A stretch of DNA of 14,411 nucleotides from CAZLGO01 sp964559295. Its GTDB lineage: Archaea; Methanobacteriota; Methanobacteria; Methanobacteriales; Methanobacteriaceae. Below the pieces are notes generated by a model that ran no database searches, had not been told where the DNA came from, and saw only the letters and a list, made by a program, of their open reading frames with translations. Every line of letters begins with the position of its first letter. The stretch's first letter is position 1. The DNA lies in NCBI GenBank assembly GCA_964559295.1, contig CAZLGO010000045.1:1-14411 (forward strand). The letters run 5' to 3'. This document shows, piece by piece, positions 1 to 8,511 of this stretch. The position numbers were made by a program, and so were the translations under genes.

Positions 1-379
1 AAATGGCATAAACTTAAATATAACTCCCAAATAATATACTTTTGGGATGACCTCAAGTTATATATATTTATTCGAATTTCCACACTATTCGGTCTGTTTT
101 AAATGATTCATGGTTTGATGGGAAACTATATCTGTTTTTTAATAAATAACAGACAAATCAGACTATGGAACAAATTACATCTTCTATGAAGCTCAGAATT
201 CCAAACTACCAACCAAGCGTATTAGGGGTTTTCATGATTTAGAACCCACACCCATTAAGTAGCGGGTGCCATAATTCTATAAAATTTTTGAAACGTTTTT
301 AAAAGCGAAAAAAATAATAATGAGAATAAATAAAAACACAAAATAACGAATAAAGGCTGAAATTCAAGGAGAGATACAA
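1..379. other. Gene-free left edge with hairpin, GC-richer patch and coding-like scraps
   Basis: No intact gene is supported here. There is a 7-bp inverted repeat (TCCCAAA at 25-31, TTTGGGA at 41-47), possibly the end of an upstream transcript, and a TATA-like run (TTATATATATTTA) at 58-70. A GC-richer patch at about 218-272 contains CACCC...GGGTG and GGGTT...AACCC pairings that could form alternative small hairpins. The frame at 146-262 reads as 38 protein-like residues ending in GFHDLEPTPIK before a stop, but it starts right after stop codons and an overlapping frame also looks coding-like, so it may be chance or a gene relic. Confidence 0.4.
305..322 (+). promoter_or_regulatory. Possible BRE/TATA promoter element
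   Basis: GCGAAAA followed directly by AAATAATAA resembles an archaeal BRE plus TATA box. A start about 25 nt downstream would give a leader of roughly 35 nt that contains the AAGGAGAG Shine-Dalgarno sequence at 366-373. It could drive the doubtful ORF at 380 and the gene at 690. This is inferred from sequence similarity alone, and the region is A-rich throughout. Confidence 0.3.
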
Positions 380-679
380 TTGCAAATAAAGGTCCTAATC
401 AGTCGTAGAAAGCATGATCGGGAATTTAAAATTATAAAATGGCATTATAATGTCCTTAAAAGATGTAAAGAGTTATATTTAAGTACATTTTATTATTTTA
501 ACCTATTTCACATTTTCTATTTTCAAAAGCCAAACAATACAATTTCATTTGCGATTACGAAGATAAAAACATTTTTATTAGATTTTTTAATTCGCTTTAT
601 TGATTCTAGAAATGATGATAATACTCTAAGGTTTAAAATCAGTTTAATCGCACATTTGAGTCTTATTTTTATAACTTAG
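380..679 (+). CDS. Doubtful 99-aa hypothetical ORF (TTG start, good SD)
   Basis: I recognise no family. The ORF begins with TTG (380-382), 8 nt after GGAG of an AAGGAGAG Shine-Dalgarno sequence, which is nearly the same SD as that of the gene at 13101, and it follows a possible promoter. It ends at TAG 677-679, one base before the GGTGA ribosome site of the next gene, so the two could be co-transcribed. Against it: the residue make-up (very rich in Phe, Ile, Leu, Tyr and Asn, few Ala or Gly) looks like translated AT-rich spacer, there is no motif, and no clear membrane helix pattern stands out despite the hydrophobic residues. It could be a real small gene, a decayed gene whose 5' signals survive, or a long leader of the next gene. 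Confidence 0.25.
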   Translation: MQIKVLISRRKHDREFKIIKWHYNVLKRCKELYLSTFYYFNLFHIFYFQKPNNTISFAITKIKTFLLDFLIRFIDSRNDDNTLRFKISLIAHLSLIFIT

Positions 680-680
680 T

Positions 681-685
681 GGTGA
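681..685 (+). promoter_or_regulatory. Shine-Dalgarno site fixing the start at 690
   Basis: GGTGA lies 4 nt before the ATG at 690 and matches the anti-SD at the 3' end of archaeal 16S rRNA, supporting that start. No convincing TATA box lies at the proper distance immediately upstream, so transcription probably begins further upstream. Confidence 0.6.
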
Positions 686-689
686 ATTT

Positions 690-1796
690 ATGGTTTCGAC
701 TGAAGATATAAAAAGAATATTTGACACAAAGAAAAAAGGATCAGATCGTGGGTTTGATTTGCAAAAAAAGAGTGATAAAAGAAAGTTAAAAGAAAAATTG
801 ATGAAATATTATTCAAAGGTCCAAGCTCAAGAAAAAGGCATATCCAGCAATGAGATAAGTAGAATTCTCGAAGAAAAAAGGAAAGTTGTTAAAAAAAGGT
901 TTGAATCAGGAATTCCAGGAAGTGATTTTAAAAAGATTTGCTTGATTTGTGGAATTGAAAACTCTGAGAAAGCAAAATTTTGCATTAAGTGTGGTAATCT
1001 CCTGAAAGAAGATTTAGTTAAAACGATCGGTATAGAGGAAAACCTAGAGGGTAAAATAAATTATTACAAAGATTCAGAAAATTTTCTTGCATATTTTGAG
1101 GGAGATAGGCTCCAACCGAATATCGAAATAACAACTGAATTCATAAGACCATGGCACAAAAGTAAATTAACAGGTAAATTAACAGGTAAATTTGATATCT
1201 ATAATAAAGATAAAATCAAGAACCTTACTGTCAGCAATCTGAATCAGATAATTTTCGATTACGAAGGTAAGTTAGTGTCTCTAAACCTTAAAAATAAAGA
1301 ATTTGCAAAAAAAGCGAAAGAATTATTTGAAAATTCTGAATATGTCACGTTTAATAAAGAGTATAGGAAAAAACCAGGTTTAAATGGGACTGATGAAGAT
1401 TCACGTTGTAAAGTTGTTGTAACCCACCAAGAAGATGGATTAATTTTGAATAGAAAGGGAGCCTTTTTGGGAGGCAATAAAGGTAGCCAATTTATAAAAT
1501 ATGCAGACATAGCCAGCATTGGATTTAAAAAAGGTTTAGTATCCGGTCAGGTTGAAATCATGGTCCCTGGTGGCAAGATCGTAATAAAAAAAGTAAATCC
1601 AAAATTAGGTAATATGTTTGTATCTGCTGTCCAAGAAAAAATCATGGAGGCAAAGTCAAAAACAGAAGTGCCTGTAATACAGGAGCAAGTCAGCCCCATG
1701 GAAGAGATCAAAAAAGCTAAGGAATTGCTGGATATGGGCGCAATAACTAAAGAAGAATTTGAGAAAATCAAGAATAACTATTTAAAACAAATTTAA
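690..1796 (+). CDS. Zinc-ribbon, PH-like and SHOCT domain protein (368 aa)
   Basis: This is a cytoplasmic protein of unknown role; no signal peptide or membrane helix is visible. The N-terminal 75 residues are charged and probably helical. A zinc ribbon follows, with Cys84/Cys87 (CLIC) and Cys98/Cys101 (CIKC). Residues about 120-220 may form a first PH-like beta domain. Residues about 240-320 resemble a bacterial-type PH domain (VVVTHQEDGLIL..., then a conserved block YADIASIGFKKG). Residues 336-366 are a SHOCT motif (MEEIKKAKELLDMG, AITKEEFEKIK). Zinc-ribbon/PH/SHOCT combinations are common in methanogens and Gram-positives, where PH domains and SHOCT are thought to mediate oligomerisation or membrane/protein binding; that is family knowledge, not shown here. 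An in-frame 12-bp tandem duplication encodes KLTGKLTG at residues 159-166. The start is set by GGTGA at 681. Domain order is fairly sure, function unknown. Confidence 0.85.
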   Translation: MVSTEDIKRIFDTKKKGSDRGFDLQKKSDKRKLKEKLMKYYSKVQAQEKGISSNEISRILEEKRKVVKKRFESGIPGSDFKKICLICGIENSEKAKFCIKCGNLLKEDLVKTIGIEENLEGKINYYKDSENFLAYFEGDRLQPNIEITTEFIRPWHKSKLTGKLTGKFDIYNKDKIKNLTVSNLNQIIFDYEGKLVSLNLKNKEFAKKAKELFENSEYVTFNKEYRKKPGLNGTDEDSRCKVVVTHQEDGLILNRKGAFLGGNKGSQFIKYADIASIGFKKGLVSGQVEIMVPGGKIVIKKVNPKLGNMFVSAVQEKIMEAKSKTEVPVIQEQVSPMEEIKKAKELLDMGAITKEEFEKIKNNYLKQI

Positions 1797-2110
1797 CTGT
1801 CAAGAATCAGAGAAAATCACAAAAATAAACTGTTTTAAGACAGTGCGGTTCTTTGTCATAAACCATTTTAATGGGTTTATTTAGAAAAATAAAGAATTTT
1901 AGGAGTTCTAGAAAAGAATCATAGTTAAAAAATCGTGGTTATTTATAGTGCTTTGTCGAAAAGTTCATATATGATCTTTTAGTTGATATAACATTTTAAT
2001 AAGCTCGGAAAATGGATAATCTTTAGCCAAATACCAAAAAAGTATCTAAAAACACAATATCGTAAGGGAAGATGATTCTAAGTTTTTCGATTTTTAGGTG
2101 TTCGGGCTGG
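1797..2110. other. Convergent intergenic spacer
   Basis: This 314-bp gap lies between the ends of the plus-strand SHOCT gene and minus-strand rad50. I see no gene in it. It holds two hairpins (listed separately) and A/T-rich runs. The run CCAAAAAAG at 2033-2041 reads as a T-tract on the minus strand about 70 nt after the rad50 stop and may contribute to ending the operon transcript. Confidence 0.5.
1829..1880. terminator. Two small hairpins after the SHOCT gene, possible terminator
   Basis: ACTGT (1829-1833) pairs with ACAGT (1840-1844) over a 6-nt loop. A stronger stem follows: ATAAACC (1858-1864) pairs with GGTTTAT (1874-1880), with ATT/AAT able to extend it across a single bulged G. They sit 30-85 nt past the stop of the plus-strand gene between two convergent genes. 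No long T-run follows, so termination is inferred from position. Confidence 0.35.
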
Positions 2111-4816
2111 TTAATAAGATGCGGATACTGCCGATTCTCCACCTACTTTTTTTATTTTGAGTATGTTGTCAGCTGCCTGTTCTAGAGCGGTATCATGGGT
2201 TACTATTATCATCTGAGGTAGGACTGATAATTTTTTTATGACCTCTGTTAATTCCTGTCTTCTGTGGAAATCGAGATGTACTGTGGGTTCATCTAACATT
2301 ATCAGCTCCAAATTTCCTTTTATGAGCGCCTTGGCGATCCCTAATCTTAATGCTAATGCTATCGCAATCTTTTCCCCCCCGCTTATCATATCCAAGGTGT
2401 TTTCTCCTGAGGGGCCATATAGAGTTATATTGTAATCCTCATCTAATCTGATGTCAGAATATTCGAAATTGAACATGTTAAAGAAGTCTATTGTATACTT
2501 CTCGATTAATGGCCTAGATTTATCTCTCAGAATCCTTTGAAGCCCATCTTTACCGTAGAGTTCTCTGATCTCGTTTAGAAAACCAATGAATTTGGATAGT
2601 TTCCCAAGCTCTTCTTTATCTCTTTTATAACTTTCGATTTCCTCTTCCAGTTCCTTTATTCTCTCATATATTTCCCCTAATTTACCCTCTAATCTCCCCT
2701 TCTCCTCTTGCAGTTTTCTGTGTTTATTCTGCTTTTCTTTTAAATCCCTCATTATAATTTTATGTTTTTCTTTATCATAACCTATTTTCTCGATTTCAGT
2801 CTCTAAATCAGATAATTTCCTTTTACGTTCAGCTATATTCTCTTTAATTTTTTTTAGTTTTTCCAAAATCTCTTTCTTGTCTCTAACCTCCCCCCTCAGT
2901 CGGTCGAATTTTTCTTTAAGCTCCCCTAAATCTTTTAGAACAGCGTCCGCACTTTCAGGATCAACCTCCACTTTTGCACTTAAACTGCTTATTTCCAGCT
3001 TTAGATGTTTAACTTTCTTTTTAATTTCTCCAAGTTCCTCTATAAGTTTATCATAATCTCCAATAGTCTTTAATGATCTTTCAGCACCAATATATTCCTC
3101 GTAGACATCCTTTAAGCCTTCCTTCGCGTTTATTTTTTTTTTCAGTTCAAAATCGATCTCTCGCAGTTTTCTAACCTTAAACTGGACATTTTCCAATTCA
3201 GCCGTGATCCTATTACTTTCTTTTATTTTCTCTTCCAAATCTTCGAAACACCTTTTCAAAACATCTATATTTATCTTCTTAAGCCTTTTATCCATCGAAT
3301 TCAAGTGATCTTTTTCCAATGCCAGATTTTCCAATTCTCGCTCAAAAGAAGAAATCAAATGGTGGTTTTTTGTGATCTGTTTCCAACATCTCTCAAGCAA
3401 CTTTTCTCTGTGGGATTCTGTGATTTTTGATTTGCATAAGGGGCATCTGTCTTCAGTTTTTTTTAAATCATCCATTAATTTCTGAATTTCTTTGTTTCGC
3501 CCTTCTAAGTCAGATATTTCCGAATTTAATTTATTGATTTGAACTTCATTTTTATCCGACTCTTTTTTTAGCCTTTCTAAGGCTTTCTGAAAGTGTACAT
3601 CAAGCTCAGCTACCGATCCTACTTCAACTTTTAGAATTCTCCCATATTCCTCTAATTTTTTAGAAATTTCCTTTTTTAATTTAGAAACTTTAGAAGAAAT
3701 TTTATCCATCTCTCTTGAAAGCTCATCTTCTAATTTATCGCAACCTTCATATCTTTTTCTTTTTTCTCTTAATTGCATTATTTCTTCCTTTTTTTCCAAG
3801 AAACTGTTGTAAATTTCCCTGTTTTGTTCTAAAAATTCTCTTGATTTCTCAATTTTATGGACAGAATCCTGAATATATCTTTTCTTATCTTTTAATTTCC
3901 CTAATTCATGCATATTTCTGTCTAATTCATTGAGTATGGGGATTTTATCTATTTCAGGTTCAATCAGCTCCATTTCTTTTTCTTTTGCCTTTATATCCTC
4001 CATATTCTTTTCCAGTTCCATTTTAGTTTCTTTTTCTCTCTCCAGTAGGTCCTTCTCATGCTCTATTTCCCGGTAAATCTTATCGAACTCGTTTTCTTTT
4101 CTATCCATATCCTCTTTTGCTATTGTAGCTTTTCCTAATTCCTGTTCTGCCATTTTAATTTCCAAATTATTTCTTTTGATTTTTTCTCTGATTTTATCTC
4201 TTTCCTTCCTCTTCTCTTCCAGTTTTTGTTTTACCTCTTTGAAGTTCTCTAATCTTCCTTCTATGCGACTTCTTCTTTTCTCGAATTCATCGATTACATA
4301 CCTTGTGTTTTCCCAGGAGCTTTGGAGTTTGTCTATCCCCAAGAGCTTACCTATCAATTTTTTCTTCTCTGCAGGTTTTTTCGTAATCAGGTTGGCTATT
4401 TCACCCTGTCTCACGTAAACTGCGTTTAAAAAAATGGTTTTATCCAGTTCAATTATCTTCTCAATCTCGCTAGTGACCGCGTTGTCTCCCCTCTGAATTG
4501 GGGAGAAACCTCCATTCTTTTTAACATATAAAGATGATTCAGAGGTTGCGTTTCTTCTTCTTTTCCTTATGACCTTGTATCTTCTCCCATGTGCGGTGAA
4601 TTCCACCAAAACTTCCATTTTGTCCCTTTTGTTGTTGATGAGATTCTCCATTTTTCTGCTTGTATATTCTTTAAACAAGGCAAAGCTGATGGCTTCTAAA
4701 ATGCTTGATTTTCCTGCTCCATTCTCCCCTATTATTGTCGAAATCCCTGATCCAAAATTTGTCTTAGTGTTTAGATGGGATCGGAAATTTTTAAGATGAA
4801 CACTGTTTATGATCAT
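2111..4816 (-). CDS. rad50: DNA double-strand break repair ATPase Rad50
   Basis: Rad50 is the SMC-like ATPase partner of Mre11; the complex binds, tethers and processes DNA ends. The protein is 901 aa, normal for archaeal Rad50. The N-terminal ABC half has Walker A GENGAGKSS (residues 30-38). A long Lys/Glu-rich coiled coil covers about 165-770, with the zinc hook CPLC at Cys458/Cys461 in the middle, which dimerises two Rad50s through a shared zinc ion. The C-terminal half has the ABC signature SGGEK (812-816), Walker B LIMLDEP (Asp842, Glu843) and the D-loop VHLD, then a conserved switch-like His in VTHD. All catalytic motifs are intact. The ATG lies in an ATGA overlap with the mre11 stop and is preceded by GGTGA inside mre11, so translation is probably coupled. 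It is the last gene of the four-gene operon. Confidence 0.97.
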   Translation of the reverse strand: MIINSVHLKNFRSHLNTKTNFGSGISTIIGENGAGKSSILEAISFALFKEYTSRKMENLINNKRDKMEVLVEFTAHGRRYKVIRKRRRNATSESSLYVKKNGGFSPIQRGDNAVTSEIEKIIELDKTIFLNAVYVRQGEIANLITKKPAEKKKLIGKLLGIDKLQSSWENTRYVIDEFEKRRSRIEGRLENFKEVKQKLEEKRKERDKIREKIKRNNLEIKMAEQELGKATIAKEDMDRKENEFDKIYREIEHEKDLLEREKETKMELEKNMEDIKAKEKEMELIEPEIDKIPILNELDRNMHELGKLKDKKRYIQDSVHKIEKSREFLEQNREIYNSFLEKKEEIMQLREKRKRYEGCDKLEDELSREMDKISSKVSKLKKEISKKLEEYGRILKVEVGSVAELDVHFQKALERLKKESDKNEVQINKLNSEISDLEGRNKEIQKLMDDLKKTEDRCPLCKSKITESHREKLLERCWKQITKNHHLISSFERELENLALEKDHLNSMDKRLKKINIDVLKRCFEDLEEKIKESNRITAELENVQFKVRKLREIDFELKKKINAKEGLKDVYEEYIGAERSLKTIGDYDKLIEELGEIKKKVKHLKLEISSLSAKVEVDPESADAVLKDLGELKEKFDRLRGEVRDKKEILEKLKKIKENIAERKRKLSDLETEIEKIGYDKEKHKIIMRDLKEKQNKHRKLQEEKGRLEGKLGEIYERIKELEEEIESYKRDKEELGKLSKFIGFLNEIRELYGKDGLQRILRDKSRPLIEKYTIDFFNMFNFEYSDIRLDEDYNITLYGPSGENTLDMISGGEKIAIALALRLGIAKALIKGNLELIMLDEPTVHLDFHRRQELTEVIKKLSVLPQMIIVTHDTALEQAADNILKIKKVGGESAVSASY

Positions 4817-5940
4817 TCGAATTCACCATAGAATTTTGAAGCTAGCTCCTTTGCGTCCCCAATATCACCATCAGATAATTTTTCGAACAGATCAATTGCA
4901 AAATTCGAATTTTTATCGTCATGATCTTTTAATCTCTCTTTGATCAACTTTCTTATGTCCAAGGATTTGAAATCTAACTTCGTGGGTTCTTCAGACATTT
5001 CAACTTCATAGTTTGGTCTGATCTGCAATGTCAAACCAGAAAAAGTGTTAATAAGTTTCTCATAAACTAAAGAGCGGTACTGTGGTTTTCCCTCTATCGT
5101 GAGCTGTAAAATTGGTTTTCTAGCCATCTTGGAAATTGATAATTTCAATTTTTTGATTTCATCGTCTAAATTGGAATGTTTCACTTTCTCCTGGATTATC
5201 TCCCTTGGAAGCTCCAGATCCACTTTCTCAATTTCAGGGATGTCTCCACCCAGATCCACAAAATAAAAACCTTTGCCGTTCTTTTTATAGCTTTTAAGCT
5301 CGTCTATCCTCCATATCTCGGGGCATCCAGGATAGGCCAGTTTTCCCTCCCCATAATCATCCACTATTCTGTTGTGGATATGTCCAAAAGCATAATAGTT
5401 AAAGTTCTCAGGGAGATCCCCTGTTTTCAGTTCATATTCGAATGGCAGATATTTGTCTATGCCCTGATGCAGAACCAATATTCTCTTCTTATATTTTTGG
5501 GATCTTTTTTCTAGATTTTGGATCTGTTCGAGAAGGACTTTGGAGGCGTGTTTGGATCTGTAAGGTGATCCTCCAATGAAAATCTCATCTTTGATGTAGT
5601 AGGGGTTCTTAGGGCTGATCACCTTTAAACCAAACTTTTTATAGAGAACATGTGGAGGCAGGGTGTTCTTTCTCATTACAATGTCATGGTTCCCAGCCAC
5701 TGCGTAAATGGGTATATTCTTCTCTTTTAGCCTGAAAAAGCTCTTTTGCACCGTTAGATGGGCCTTGTTAGGAGGTCTTGTGAACTCGAAAAGATCTCCG
5801 GAGTGGATCACGAAATCAGGCCGATCCTCAAGTATTTTGTCTATAGACTGTTCGAAGACTTCATAGAAATCTTTCTCCCTCTCGAAAAGCCCATATTGCC
5901 TATATCCTAAATGATTATCAGAAATGTGGGCGAATCTCAT
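4813..5940 (-). CDS. mre11: DNA double-strand break repair nuclease Mre11
   Basis: This is the Mn2+-dependent 3'-5' exonuclease and endonuclease subunit of Mre11-Rad50. It is 375 aa long. The metallophosphoesterase motifs are all present: DNH at Asp8/His10, GDLFE with Asp49, GNHD with Asn84/His85, His158 in VLHQG, and GHIH with His187/His189. The C-terminal part (about 245-375) would be the DNA-capping and Rad50-binding region, and is rich in Lys and Glu as usual. The ATG overlaps the herA stop by one base (TGATG), with GAGGAG about 9 nt upstream inside herA; the gene ends in an ATGA overlap with rad50. This gene order and coupling match the archaeal end-resection operon, so the assignment is secure. 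Confidence 0.97.
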   Translation of the reverse strand: MRFAHISDNHLGYRQYGLFEREKDFYEVFEQSIDKILEDRPDFVIHSGDLFEFTRPPNKAHLTVQKSFFRLKEKNIPIYAVAGNHDIVMRKNTLPPHVLYKKFGLKVISPKNPYYIKDEIFIGGSPYRSKHASKVLLEQIQNLEKRSQKYKKRILVLHQGIDKYLPFEYELKTGDLPENFNYYAFGHIHNRIVDDYGEGKLAYPGCPEIWRIDELKSYKKNGKGFYFVDLGGDIPEIEKVDLELPREIIQEKVKHSNLDDEIKKLKLSISKMARKPILQLTIEGKPQYRSLVYEKLINTFSGLTLQIRPNYEVEMSEEPTKLDFKSLDIRKLIKERLKDHDDKNSNFAIDLFEKLSDGDIGDAKELASKFYGEFE

Positions 5941-7445
5941 CAGTAAGGCTCCTCTAACTCATTTAAATCCTCTTTCTGCTTTTTAAGTTCTTTTTCCTCT
6001 TCTTCTACAGCCTTTTCCCATTCTTCAACGATGTCCAGGTCTCCTCCAGACAATTCTCCCCTGAATCTGTCCACTTTAACCAGTGTGGGGATTCTAGTCA
6101 TCAAACCCAGAACAACTGCTTCTCCTATGTTTAAGGAAGGCAGCTGAGAAACCAGATCATCACTTAAACTCTCGCTTGCCATCTGAACATGCCTTTGATC
6201 GGTGGGTTCAACCAGCCTGAGAATGATCATGTTGTTGGCCTGTGATAGGGAATTAGAATCAAGTGATTTGGGACTCTGGCTCACCATGCAAAGCCCTACT
6301 CCAAACTTCCTACCCTCCCGGGCAATTCTGCTTATCCAATACTTAGAATGGGTTGATCTATTGGTGGGAGCGAGGATGTGCGCCTCCTCAAGGACCACGA
6401 ATAATGGAAAGCTTAAACCCTCTCCAGTTCTTCTAAACTCTTTTCTCTGGCTTAGAATCTTCTTTAGCACATGGCTCACGATCACATCAGAGGCAACCTC
6501 GTCAACAGCCCCTAAGTCTATAACATTTGCGCTATTTAGTCTGATCATATCTAAAATGTCAGGGGCGTTTAGATCAAGGATGTGTCCGTACCTATCCTTC
6601 AGATACTCCACTTTATTATCCACAGCAACTATGCTCTTCTTATCATCCTTATGCTCTTCCAAGGATTGTTTTAACTGCTCTTTTATAACCTTGAAGAAGT
6701 CTTTACCTGTAATATCTCCCTCTCTAAGCGATTCCATGGCCTCCCTATAGGCCATCCTGAAGTATCTCTCCTGAACATAAGCCTTCTCTGGAATGTTAGC
6801 CAATCTGGTGATCTCAGAAAAAGAAAGATATCGGGGGTTTATAATAGCTTTAATAGGATTTATATCCCCCTCTCTAAATTCTGTGTTCACATATTCTGAG
6901 TGCATATCGAAGATCAGGACACTTCCCTTTACCTTCAAAAGGCCATCAACAATAACAGCAACTGTATTCGACTTTCCAGCCCCGGTTATAGCCAATATGG
7001 CCAGATGTCTGGTCACCATCTTGTTAATATCAACCTCAACCTCCACGTCCTCCTGGGTGATCAATTTTCCAAGTTTTAATCCTTTTTTGCCTATCTTAAA
7101 GATCTCCTTTAAAATCTCTGGATCCGCTACCTTCACCTCGGTTCCAGGGGGCGGCGGTGTTCTCGGGATATTCAGATTCTCTATATCCCCTAATATGCGG
7201 ATACCTCCCCTTATATAGTGATCTTCCCCTTCTATCTCCCTAATCTTTTCAATAGTACCAGGATCATAAATATCATCGGTTATGGAGACGCTGCCTCTTA
7301 TCAGAGATTCGATCATTCCCAAAACTAGATTACCGTCATATTCCATGGAGACGTATTCTCCAACCTTGGGCATCTTCTTGGATACGAAACTCACCTTTGT
7401 AGGGGACGTCTCGCCAACACATCTTCCAATAACTTTATTTTTCAT
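5940..7445 (-). CDS. herA: DNA double-strand break repair helicase/translocase HerA
   Basis: HerA is a hexameric FtsK-like bipolar DNA translocase that works with the NurA nuclease to resect 5' ends after Mre11-Rad50. It is 501 aa long, typical for the family. The N-terminal beta-barrel HAS domain occupies roughly residues 1-100 (opening VIGRCVGET). Next come Walker A TGAGKSN (154-160), the conserved IFDMHSEY block (Asp180), Walker B LFVVLEEAH (Glu353/Glu354), and a probable arginine-finger/sensor segment SRIAREGRKFGVGL (Arg376, Arg379). SQSPKSLD and NNMIILR follow as usual. The last 30 residues are a Glu/Lys-rich tail. The SD GGGAGGGAGA sits just before the ATG, which overlaps the nurA stop as ATGA. 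Confidence 0.96.
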   Translation of the reverse strand: MKNKVIGRCVGETSPTKVSFVSKKMPKVGEYVSMEYDGNLVLGMIESLIRGSVSITDDIYDPGTIEKIREIEGEDHYIRGGIRILGDIENLNIPRTPPPPGTEVKVADPEILKEIFKIGKKGLKLGKLITQEDVEVEVDINKMVTRHLAILAITGAGKSNTVAVIVDGLLKVKGSVLIFDMHSEYVNTEFREGDINPIKAIINPRYLSFSEITRLANIPEKAYVQERYFRMAYREAMESLREGDITGKDFFKVIKEQLKQSLEEHKDDKKSIVAVDNKVEYLKDRYGHILDLNAPDILDMIRLNSANVIDLGAVDEVASDVIVSHVLKKILSQRKEFRRTGEGLSFPLFVVLEEAHILAPTNRSTHSKYWISRIAREGRKFGVGLCMVSQSPKSLDSNSLSQANNMIILRLVEPTDQRHVQMASESLSDDLVSQLPSLNIGEAVVLGLMTRIPTLVKVDRFRGELSGGDLDIVEEWEKAVEEEEKELKKQKEDLNELEEPY

Positions 7446-8506
7446 AACATCTCCCTCCCACTTCTCTCCATAAAGCCAACGATCTTAGTAAGCATCTCCA
7501 TATCCCTGTTGCGAATAATAACATCGTTATGGGCCTTCTTTAATAAATAGGGGTAACCTTCGGTGCTTACGCTCTTTATTTTTTCCAGAATATCTCCTAT
7601 TTTCGGTTCAGACAATCTATAAGGGACCTCAAATTTCAAAACATTCTTAAAATCCTCCAACCTCACGTAGAAGATGGTGAAATCTAAACCTCTGAAAAAA
7701 CTGTCAAGTATCGGAAAATCCCTCTTCACGATCTTGGATATTTCTGTATATCTGGGTTTTGAATAACCCTGTTTTTTTTTGAATTTCTCAAATATTGCTA
7801 TATCCGGAATGTTAGATCTGAAATAATCAGTGCTGGTTGACGTTTTGGATATGGCAACAATATCCCTAATCTGGTTTAAAAGCATGCTGATAGAAACCAG
7901 ATTTTCAAGATTTTCAAGATAAATCATAGATTCGGTCTCATAACCCCCAAAATCTTCCCTGATCGAATTGAACAGATGTGATGATGTTATCTCAACTTCT
8001 TTATTTTTCAGAGCCTTTTCAAGTACTGGTAAAAATTCAGTTTTAAGCTCTTCCCTTATCTGGCTTGGGAGAGCATATTCTAAAGGAAAGGGTCTTATAA
8101 TGTTTCCCATGATGGATCCATCAAAGAGAAACAGATCCACATCAAACTCTTCAAGGGCATTCAAACTGTTTTTAACTTCAAAGATGCTCATATAATTTCT
8201 TAACCTATCCCTTATGTATCTATAAGGGTTGATAATGTCAATATCAAAGCTTTGGACCTTCTCCAAATCCTCACCATTGTATATCAAACATTCAGCATCC
8301 AAGGCGTAAACAACAAACCCCATAAACTCCTTCTGGTTGAAACTCCCATCCTCTCCAGCGATAGTAAAATCTGAATTATCCTCATTTATGGGCCATTCTA
8401 TCCAGAAATCATCCGGATCAATCTTTATATTTCTAATATCATCTTCTAATTTTTCATTGATGTTTTTTCTCTTTTCCAATGCTCTTTCGTAGAGAGAATC
8501 AAGCAT
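7442..8506 (-). CDS. nurA: DNA end-resection nuclease NurA
   Basis: NurA is a 5'-3' nuclease that forms a toroidal dimer stacked on the HerA hexamer. The protein is 354 aa. The RNase H-like NurA domain shows the first catalytic Asp in GEDGSFN (Asp53), a second in FLFDGSIMGN (Asp129), the ISKTS segment around Lys221, and the conserved late motif EGYPYLLKKAHNDV (residues 316-329, with His326). These match the Mn2+-binding pattern of the family. This is the first gene of the nurA-herA-mre11-rad50 operon. The ATG at 8506 is preceded by AAAGGTG (8512-8518) with 5-nt spacing, a good archaeal SD, and the stop overlaps the herA start. Sequence divergence is normal for this fast-evolving family; its position next to herA makes the call firm. 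Confidence 0.93.
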   Translation of the reverse strand: MLDSLYERALEKRKNINEKLEDDIRNIKIDPDDFWIEWPINEDNSDFTIAGEDGSFNQKEFMGFVVYALDAECLIYNGEDLEKVQSFDIDIINPYRYIRDRLRNYMSIFEVKNSLNALEEFDVDLFLFDGSIMGNIIRPFPLEYALPSQIREELKTEFLPVLEKALKNKEVEITSSHLFNSIREDFGGYETESMIYLENLENLVSISMLLNQIRDIVAISKTSTSTDYFRSNIPDIAIFEKFKKKQGYSKPRYTEISKIVKRDFPILDSFFRGLDFTIFYVRLEDFKNVLKFEVPYRLSEPKIGDILEKIKSVSTEGYPYLLKKAHNDVIIRNRDMEMLTKIVGFMERSGREML

Positions 8507-8511
8507 ATAAA

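Noticed and set aside
6202..6750. 182-codon plus-strand ORF opposite herA, and similar plus-strand ORFs opposite rad50, mre11 and nurA
   Set aside because: They lie wholly antisense to genes with full catalytic motifs, lack SD sites and show no domain of their own.
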